NCBI RefSeq assembly: GCF_016406145.1
Contig: NZ_CP066306.1
Location: 4,340,001-4,404,000 of the forward strand
Origin: Pseudomonas putida
GTDB lineage: Bacteria > Pseudomonadota > Gammaproteobacteria > Pseudomonadales > Pseudomonadaceae
DNA length: 64,000 bases
Reading direction: 5' to 3'
The position numbers and the translations under genes are program-made. Under the pieces are notes generated by a model. That model saw only the letters and a list, made by a program, of their open reading frames with translations. It did no database searches and had not been told where the DNA came from. Below, piece by piece: positions 59,157-64,000 of the stretch (within the stretch, counting starts at the first letter, position 1; each line of letters starts with the position of its first letter).

Positions 59157-60227
59157 TCACAACATCGGCGCCACAGCAGGTTCCTGCCGCGGCCAGGCAT
59201 CGAGCACTGCCTTGATCAACGTCGCCAGCGGGATTGCGAAGAAGATCCCCCAAAAGCCCCACAACCCGCCAAACAGCAACACCGCGCAGATGATCGCCAC
59301 CGGGTGCAGGCTCACCGCCTCTGAGAACAGCAGCGGCACCAGCACGTTGCCATCGAGCGCCTGAATGATGGCGTACACCGTCATCAGGTAGATGAACTGA
59401 TCACCCCAGCCCCACTGGAACAGCGCGATCAGCGTCACCGGCACCGTGACCACCACCGCCCCTACATACGGCACCACCACCGACAGGCCTACCAGCAGCG
59501 CCAGCAGCGCGGCGTAATTGAGCCCCAGGCTGATGAACGCGATGTAGGTGGCAATGCCGCAGATCAGGATCTCGATGCCCTTGCCGCGGATGTAGTTGGC
59601 GATCTGCCGGTTCATCTCTGTGCCTACCCGGTTCAGCAAGGTCCGCTGGCGCGGCAGGTAGCCACTGACCCAACGGCCGATCTGCTCCCGATCCTTGAGA
59701 AAGAAGAACACCAGAATCGGCACCAGCACCAGGTAGATCATGGCACTGACCAGCAGCGGCAGGCTCGACAGCGAGAAGGACAGTGCCCATTGGCCGAACT
59801 TGCCGATCTCGCCGCGCACCGACTCGATGGCATGCAGCACCTGCTCGTCAGACACCAGATGCGGGTAGCGCTCGGGCAGCAGCAAAAGCAGCGACTGCCA
59901 CTTACCAAGCATGCCCGGTAACTCGTTGAACAAGGTGATCAACTGGTGCCACAGCAACGGCACCAGCACCAGCAGGAACACCGCCAGCGCGCTCATGAAC
60001 AGGGCGAACACCACCATCACCGCCAACCGCGTCGGCACCCGAAGGCGCTCCAGGGCATTGACCAGCCCCTGCATCAAAAAAGCCAGCACCATGCCCGCCA
60101 GCACCGGCGCGAGCATGCCGCCCAAGGTAAGGACCGCGGTAAAGGCCAGAAACAGCAGGACCGCCAGCACCACCGCTTCCTCATCGGAGAAGTAGCGCTC
60201 TATCCAGTCGCGAAGCACTTTGAACAT
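59157..60227 (-). CDS. PerM/AI-2E-family membrane transporter
   Basis: A 356-residue protein with about eight hydrophobic segments (AVVLAVLLFLAFTAVLTLGG near the start, then ALLALLVGLSVVVPYVGAVV and AIICAVLLFGGLWGFWGIFF). The late PYVGAV and GxxxFxx loops are typical of the AI-2E/PerM exporter family; the substrate is unknown. It lies 20 bp after tusA, probably in one transcript. Confidence 0.88.
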   Translation of the reverse strand: MFKVLRDWIERYFSDEEAVVLAVLLFLAFTAVLTLGGMLAPVLAGMVLAFLMQGLVNALERLRVPTRLAVMVVFALFMSALAVFLLVLVPLLWHQLITLFNELPGMLGKWQSLLLLLPERYPHLVSDEQVLHAIESVRGEIGKFGQWALSFSLSSLPLLVSAMIYLVLVPILVFFFLKDREQIGRWVSGYLPRQRTLLNRVGTEMNRQIANYIRGKGIEILICGIATYIAFISLGLNYAALLALLVGLSVVVPYVGAVVVTVPVTLIALFQWGWGDQFIYLMTVYAIIQALDGNVLVPLLFSEAVSLHPVAIICAVLLFGGLWGFWGIFFAIPLATLIKAVLDAWPRQEPAVAPML

Positions 60228-60247
60228 TGACGATCCTTGATTGGGGC

Positions 60248-60487
60248 TCAGGCCTTGCGCAGCCAGTAGGTATAGGTGCCGGCCTCGGCCATTTCATGCA
60301 GCAGCGTATGACCGGCCAGCTGGGCAAAAGTGCGGAAGTCGCGCTGTGAGCCTGCGTCGGTCGCAATCACCTTCAGCACCGCGCCACTGGCCAGACGGTT
60401 GAGCTCCATCTTCGCCTTGAGCAGAGGCAGGGGGCAGTTCAGCCCGCTGGCGTCGAGTTCGGCGTCGCAGGTCGGGGTGCTAGTCAT
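60248..60487 (-). CDS. tusA: Sulfur carrier protein TusA/SirA-like
   Basis: A 79-residue TusA-family protein with the hallmark CPxP motif (LNCPLPLLKAK), whose Cys carries persulfide sulfur for tRNA 2-thiolation or related routes. LASGAVLKVIATDAGSQRDF matches the family. GGAG is at the expected distance from the ATG (MTSTPTCDAE). It is divergent from the M48 protease gene. Confidence 0.92.
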   Translation of the reverse strand: MTSTPTCDAELDASGLNCPLPLLKAKMELNRLASGAVLKVIATDAGSQRDFRTFAQLAGHTLLHEMAEAGTYTYWLRKA

Positions 60488-60606
60488 CAGGGGTCTCCAA
60501 ACGTGGGGCAGACGTCTTTGGTAACAGGCTGGCTAGCATACCGCCACTGGTCGCCAACGTGTGAGCGGGCTACAGTAGGGGCTTTGATCCGACGCGAGCT
60601 TCGTGC

Positions 60607-62043
60607 ATGAATCTACTGCGCCCTACCCTGTTGACGCTGGCCTGCCTGATGGCCCTTCCCGGCCATGCTAGCGACCTGCCTTCACTGGGCGACGCCAGTT
60701 CCGCGATCGTCTCGCCACAGCAGGAGCACCAGCTCGGGCGCGCCTGGCTCAGCCTGCTACGCGGCCAGGTCAACCAGCTGAACGACCCGCAGCTCAAGGA
60801 CTACGTCGAAACCACCGTGTACCGCCTGGCCGAAACCAGCCAGCTGCAGGACCGTCGCCTGGAATTCATCCTAATCGACAGCCGTGAGCTGAACGCCTTC
60901 GCCGCCCCCGGTGGCATCGTCGGGGTCAACGGTGGTCTGTTCCTCAACGCCCAGACCGAGGGCGAATACGCCTCGGTACTGGCCCACGAACTGGCGCACT
61001 TGTCGCAGCGCCACTTCGCCCGTGGCGTCGAGGCCCAGCAACGCATGCAACTGCCAATGATGGCGGCACTGCTGGCCGGTATCGTACTGGCGGCAGGGGG
61101 CGCCGGCGATGCCGGCATCGGCATGATTGCCGGCACCCAGGCGGCGGCGATCCAGGAGCAGCGGCGCTTCTCGCGGCAGAACGAGCAGGAAGCCGACCGC
61201 GTCGGTATCCAGAACCTGGAAAAGGCCGGTTACGACCCGCGCAACATGCCGACCATGTTCGAGCGCCTGGCGCGCCAGTACCGCTACGACGCCAAACCAC
61301 CAGAATTCCTGCTGACTCACCCGGTGACCGAATCGCGTATCGCCGACACCCGCAACCGGGCCGAACAGGCACCCCCAGGCGGCGTCGAGGACAGCCAGCG
61401 TTATCAGTTGATCCGCGCCCGCGTTGCCCTGATCTACGAAGGCACGCCGGGCCTGGCGGCCAAACGCTTCCGTGCGCAGCTGGACGAAGACCCCAAGCTG
61501 GACGCCGCCCGCTATGGTCTTGCCTTGGCGCAGATCAAAGGCGGCCAGCTCAACGAAGCGCGTGAGAACCTGAAGCCCTTGCTGGCCAAGGCGCCCAACG
61601 ACATCACCTACAACCTGGCGCAGATCGACCTGGACATCACCAACAACCGCTTGGCCGATGCGCAGCAGCGGGCGGAGCGCATGCAAGGTTTGTATCCGGG
61701 CAACTACCCGCTCAAGCAGGTGCGTGCCGACCTGCTGATCAAGCAGAACAAGCCCGCCGAGGCCGAAAAGGTACTGAACGACCTGCTCAAGAACCGCCCG
61801 GATGATCCGGATGTGTGGTACGACATGGCCGAAGTGCGTGGTTTGTCGGGCAATACCATAGGCTTGCACCGGGCGCGGGCAGAGTACTTTACCCTGGTGG
61901 GGGACTTCGACCAGGCGATCCAGCAGCTGGATTACGCCAAACGTCGTGCCGGCAGCAACTTCCCGCTGGCGTCACAGATCGACCAGCGCCAGCGCGAGAT
62001 CATGGAGCAGCGGCGCATGGTGCAGGAGATGATGGGGCGGTAA
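60607..62043 (+). CDS. BepA-like periplasmic M48 metalloprotease with TPR
   Basis: A 478-residue protease/chaperone (BepA/YfgC type) in outer-membrane protein and LptD quality control. A signal peptide ends near GHASD; zinc motif HELAH is residues 127-131 with third ligand Glu195 (NEQEAD). Residues 270-470 are TPR-like helices. It is divergent from tusA and ends at a REP pair. Confidence 0.94.
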   Translation: MNLLRPTLLTLACLMALPGHASDLPSLGDASSAIVSPQQEHQLGRAWLSLLRGQVNQLNDPQLKDYVETTVYRLAETSQLQDRRLEFILIDSRELNAFAAPGGIVGVNGGLFLNAQTEGEYASVLAHELAHLSQRHFARGVEAQQRMQLPMMAALLAGIVLAAGGAGDAGIGMIAGTQAAAIQEQRRFSRQNEQEADRVGIQNLEKAGYDPRNMPTMFERLARQYRYDAKPPEFLLTHPVTESRIADTRNRAEQAPPGGVEDSQRYQLIRARVALIYEGTPGLAAKRFRAQLDEDPKLDAARYGLALAQIKGGQLNEARENLKPLLAKAPNDITYNLAQIDLDITNNRLADAQQRAERMQGLYPGNYPLKQVRADLLIKQNKPAEAEKVLNDLLKNRPDDPDVWYDMAEVRGLSGNTIGLHRARAEYFTLVGDFDQAIQQLDYAKRRAGSNFPLASQIDQRQREIMEQRRMVQEMMGR

Positions 62044-62047
62044 GGGG

Positions 62048-62138
62048 GCTGCTTTGCAGCCCAATCGCCGGCAAGCCGGCTCCCACTGGGTTCTGAGCTG
62101 CAGATATTGTGGGAGCCGGCTTGCCGGCGATTGGGCCT
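62048..62138. repeat. Inverted REP pair between the M48 gene and nadA
   Basis: CCAATCGCCGGCAAGCCGGC faces GCCGGCTTGCCGGCGATTGG over a short spacer. It fills the whole gap between the two convergent genes and reaches the nadA stop. Confidence 0.9.
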
Positions 62139-63196
62139 CAGGCGTTACCCGACAGCTTGAGCCGAGCAGCCTGGGTGAAGTCCAGCATGCGGTTCAAAGG
62201 CTTGATAGCCTTCGGCACCAGCGCCGGGTCAACGAAAATCTCGTTGCTGCCTTTGCGCAAGCAATCCAGCACCCGCTCCAGAGTATTCATCGCCATCCAC
62301 GGGCAGTGCGCGCAGCTGCGGCAGGCCGCGCCGTTACCGGCGGTGGGGGCTTCGACGAATTCCTTGTCCGGGCACAACTGCTGCATCTTGTAGAAGATGC
62401 CGCGGTCAGTGGCGACGATGAAGGTTTTGTTAGGCAGTGTCTGCGCGGCCTTGATCAGCTGGCTGGTGGAACCCACCGCATCGGCCAGGTCGATCACTGC
62501 CTCTGGCGACTCCGGGTGCACCAGGATCGCCGCATCCGGATACAGCGCCTTCATATCCGCCAGCTGGCGCGACTTGAACTCTTCGTGGACGATGCAGGCA
62601 CCGTCCCACAGCAGCATGTCGGCACCGGTCTGCTTCTGAATGTAACGGCCCAGGTGCTGGTCCGGGCCCCAGATGATGGTCTCGCCGTTGTCCATCAGGC
62701 TTTCGACGATCTCCAGCGCGCAGCTCGAGGTCACGACCCAGTCGGCACGCGCTTTAACGGCGGCAGAGGTATTGGCATACACCACCACGGTACGCTCGGG
62801 GTGCTGGTCACAGAAGGCCGAGAACTCTTCGACCGGGCAACCCAGGTCGAGCGAGCAGGTAGCCTCCAGGGTCGGCATCAGCACGCGTTTTTCCGGGGTG
62901 AGGATCTTCGCGGTCTCGCCCATGAAGCGCACACCGGCGACGATCACCGTCTGGGCAGGGTGGTTCTTGCCGAAACGGGCCATTTCCAGCGAGTCGGACA
63001 CGCAACCGCCGGTCTCTTCGGCAAGCGCCTGGATAACCGGGTCACAGTAGTAATGGGCAACCAGCACGGCGTTCTGCGCCTTGAGCTCGGCAGCAATGGC
63101 CGCACGGTATTCGGCCTCCTGCTCGGCTGTCAGCGGGTTGGGCTGCTTGGCGTCGAGGTGGGCCTGAACCAACAGGCGTTCGGATATCTGGGTCAT
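62138..63196 (-). CDS. nadA: Quinolinate synthase
   Basis: A 352-residue 4Fe-4S enzyme that condenses iminoaspartate with dihydroxyacetone phosphate for de novo NAD synthesis. Cluster ligands are seen in [18 protein letters not shown] and [10 protein letters not shown] (C-terminal CxxC). Substrate residues in YVNTSA-like [12 protein letters not shown] are kept. Length is normal. It is monocistronic here. Confidence 0.96.
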   Translation of the reverse strand: MTQISERLLVQAHLDAKQPNPLTAEQEAEYRAAIAAELKAQNAVLVAHYYCDPVIQALAEETGGCVSDSLEMARFGKNHPAQTVIVAGVRFMGETAKILTPEKRVLMPTLEATCSLDLGCPVEEFSAFCDQHPERTVVVYANTSAAVKARADWVVTSSCALEIVESLMDNGETIIWGPDQHLGRYIQKQTGADMLLWDGACIVHEEFKSRQLADMKALYPDAAILVHPESPEAVIDLADAVGSTSQLIKAAQTLPNKTFIVATDRGIFYKMQQLCPDKEFVEAPTAGNGAACRSCAHCPWMAMNTLERVLDCLRKGSNEIFVDPALVPKAIKPLNRMLDFTQAARLKLSGNA

Positions 63197-63380
63197 GATC
63201 GCTGGACCTGCAGGCGCGCGTGCGCGTCAAATCGAGTGTATCACCCGGCCCTGACAGATCGGCTAAGGGCGCCGGACGGCAGGCAAGCCGCCACGGCCCT
63301 CTGCGGGCGCGGATTATTATCGGACGCCGAAGGCTACAGACAATCAAGGGATTTCTAAAGCGGTTTTTGTGTGGCCAGTA

Positions 63381-63480
63381 CTGGCCTCATCGCCGGCAAG
63401 ACAGTTGCTCCCACAGGTGTGCACAGGCCATGAGGCTGTAGTCATCCTGCAGGAGCCGGCTTGCCGGCGATGAGGCCGGC
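63381..63480. repeat. Degenerate inverted REP pair
   Basis: CCTCATCGCCGGCAAGACAG (left copy, core altered) faces GGAGCCGGCTTGCCGGCGAT (right copy, intact). They lie between the divergent nadA upstream region and the DUF945 gene end; the remaining ~180 bp up to nadA should carry its promoter, with nothing else visible. Confidence 0.8.
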
Positions 63481-63494
63481 GCAGGCTCAATCAA

Positions 63495-64000
63495 TCAGCC
63501 CTGCGGCTGCATCGCCGCAAAGTGCGCCGCGAGGATCATGGCGAACTCTTCAACGGTCATCTTCTTGCCATTGAAGTCGACCATGCCATCGACGTAGTGC
63601 AGGCTAGCCACCACGTCATTGCCCTGCACGGTGGCCATGCCACTCTGCAGCGCCATCATCCCGACCATCTCACCCGCCTGACTGGATTGCATGGCAATCG
63701 CCTGGGCATCGGTCTGCCCTTCGAGCAACGCCTGCAAGGTCGCCAGGTCACCCATCATCGGTTTGGACAGCGACAGCTTGCTCTTCACCTGAGTGATAAG
63801 CTGCTTGCTCAACTGGTCAGGCGGCAGGTCGAAGGAGGTGGGGCTGGCGAAGTCCATCGACAGGTTGAACCGGCTCTCGCCGTTGGCCGTCTTGAACGAA
63901 AGGTTCTCCACCGCCACCTGCGGCTTGGATGCCAACAGTTGCTTCAGGTCGCCCTGGAACTTGGCCTTCTCTGCTTCATCCATCTGAATTTGGGGCATCG
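63495..64000 (-). CDS. DUF945/YdgA-like protein (C-terminal part, cut by window edge)
   Basis: The last ~168 residues of a protein whose start is outside the window. FKTANGESRFNLSMDFASPT, then LVTQVKSKLSLSKPM-like and the final MTVEEFAMILAAHFAAMQPQ fit the DUF945/YdgA family of periplasmic proteins of unknown function. The frame is open to the edge. Confidence 0.8.
   Translation of the reverse strand, partial: MPQIQMDEAEKAKFQGDLKQLLASKPQVAVENLSFKTANGESRFNLSMDFASPTSFDLPPDQLSKQLITQVKSKLSLSKPMMGDLATLQALLEGQTDAQAIAMQSSQAGEMVGMMALQSGMATVQGNDVVASLHYVDGMVDFNGKKMTVEEFAMILAAHFAAMQPQG

Noticed and set aside
60871-61869. 332-codon minus-strand frame opposite the M48 protease
   Set aside because: Shadow of a gene with intact catalytic motifs.
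62054-63358. 434-codon + strand frame opposite nadA
   Set aside because: Starts in a REP element and mirrors nadA; no domain.

Overview
The window comes from the chromosome of a Pseudomonas, most likely of the P. putida group. The evidence is the high GC content, the P. putida-type REP palindromes between convergent genes, a XenA-type old yellow enzyme, a malate:quinone oxidoreductase and a dapA-bamC-purC run. None of this was checked against a database. About 41.4 kb of the window is a complete-looking prophage.

Left host flank (1-12.66 kb): the 3' part of moaA, a bestrophin-family channel, moaB, a LysR regulator, a three-gene envelope cluster of unknown function (3.39-7.38 kb), xenA divergent from an ArsR-type regulator over a perfect palindrome, mqo, a small DUF4223 lipoprotein and a DUF3077/DUF6124-like gene with a long structured 5' region. 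Part of that 5' region is repeated as an orphan copy at 7.75-7.91 kb.

Prophage (12,666-54,102): it lies between two identical 65-bp repeats that are the 3' part of tRNA-Ser(CGA). The integrase end abuts the intact tRNA, and the phage supplies a replacement terminator downstream of it. Left to right: a small hydrophobic protein and an AbiV-type protein on +; then on the minus strand spanins, endolysin, a lambda-like tail tip (J, I, K, L, M), tape measure, tail chaperones, tail tube, HK97-type head genes, portal, terminase, HNH and holin. Morons are interleaved: two tandem YceK-like lipoproteins, a lipoprotein between I and K, and two DUF6555-like genes. Next come a Q-type antiterminator, DnaB helicase, DnaC-like loader and an O-like initiator with an internal iteron/AT-rich origin candidate, then an ORF6N antirepressor and small early genes. 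The switch is a Cro-like gene (minus) facing a LexA-type CI repressor (+). Beyond CI is a + strand block: LuxR-type HTH, a CsrA homologue with a C-terminal extension, small genes, an HNH protein and an Xis-like protein. Last are an AT-richer three-gene cassette (4-TM protein, 1-TM peptide, DUF6414-like protein) and the integrase. The minus-strand late genes can be read as one Q-dependent transcript; several carry an intrinsic-terminator hairpin just upstream of their ribosome binding site.

Right host flank (54.04-64 kb): tRNA-Ser(CGA), the dapA-bamC-MBL hydrolase-purC operon (minus), gcvR-bcp (+), tusA-perM (minus), a BepA-type M48 protease (+), nadA (minus) and a truncated DUF945 gene.

The most promising undescribed items are the CsrA-fusion protein, the DUF6414 membrane cassette, the hydrophobic peptide/AbiV pair and the repeated structured leader of the DUF3077/DUF6124-like gene. 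All functions are read from sequence and family memory only.
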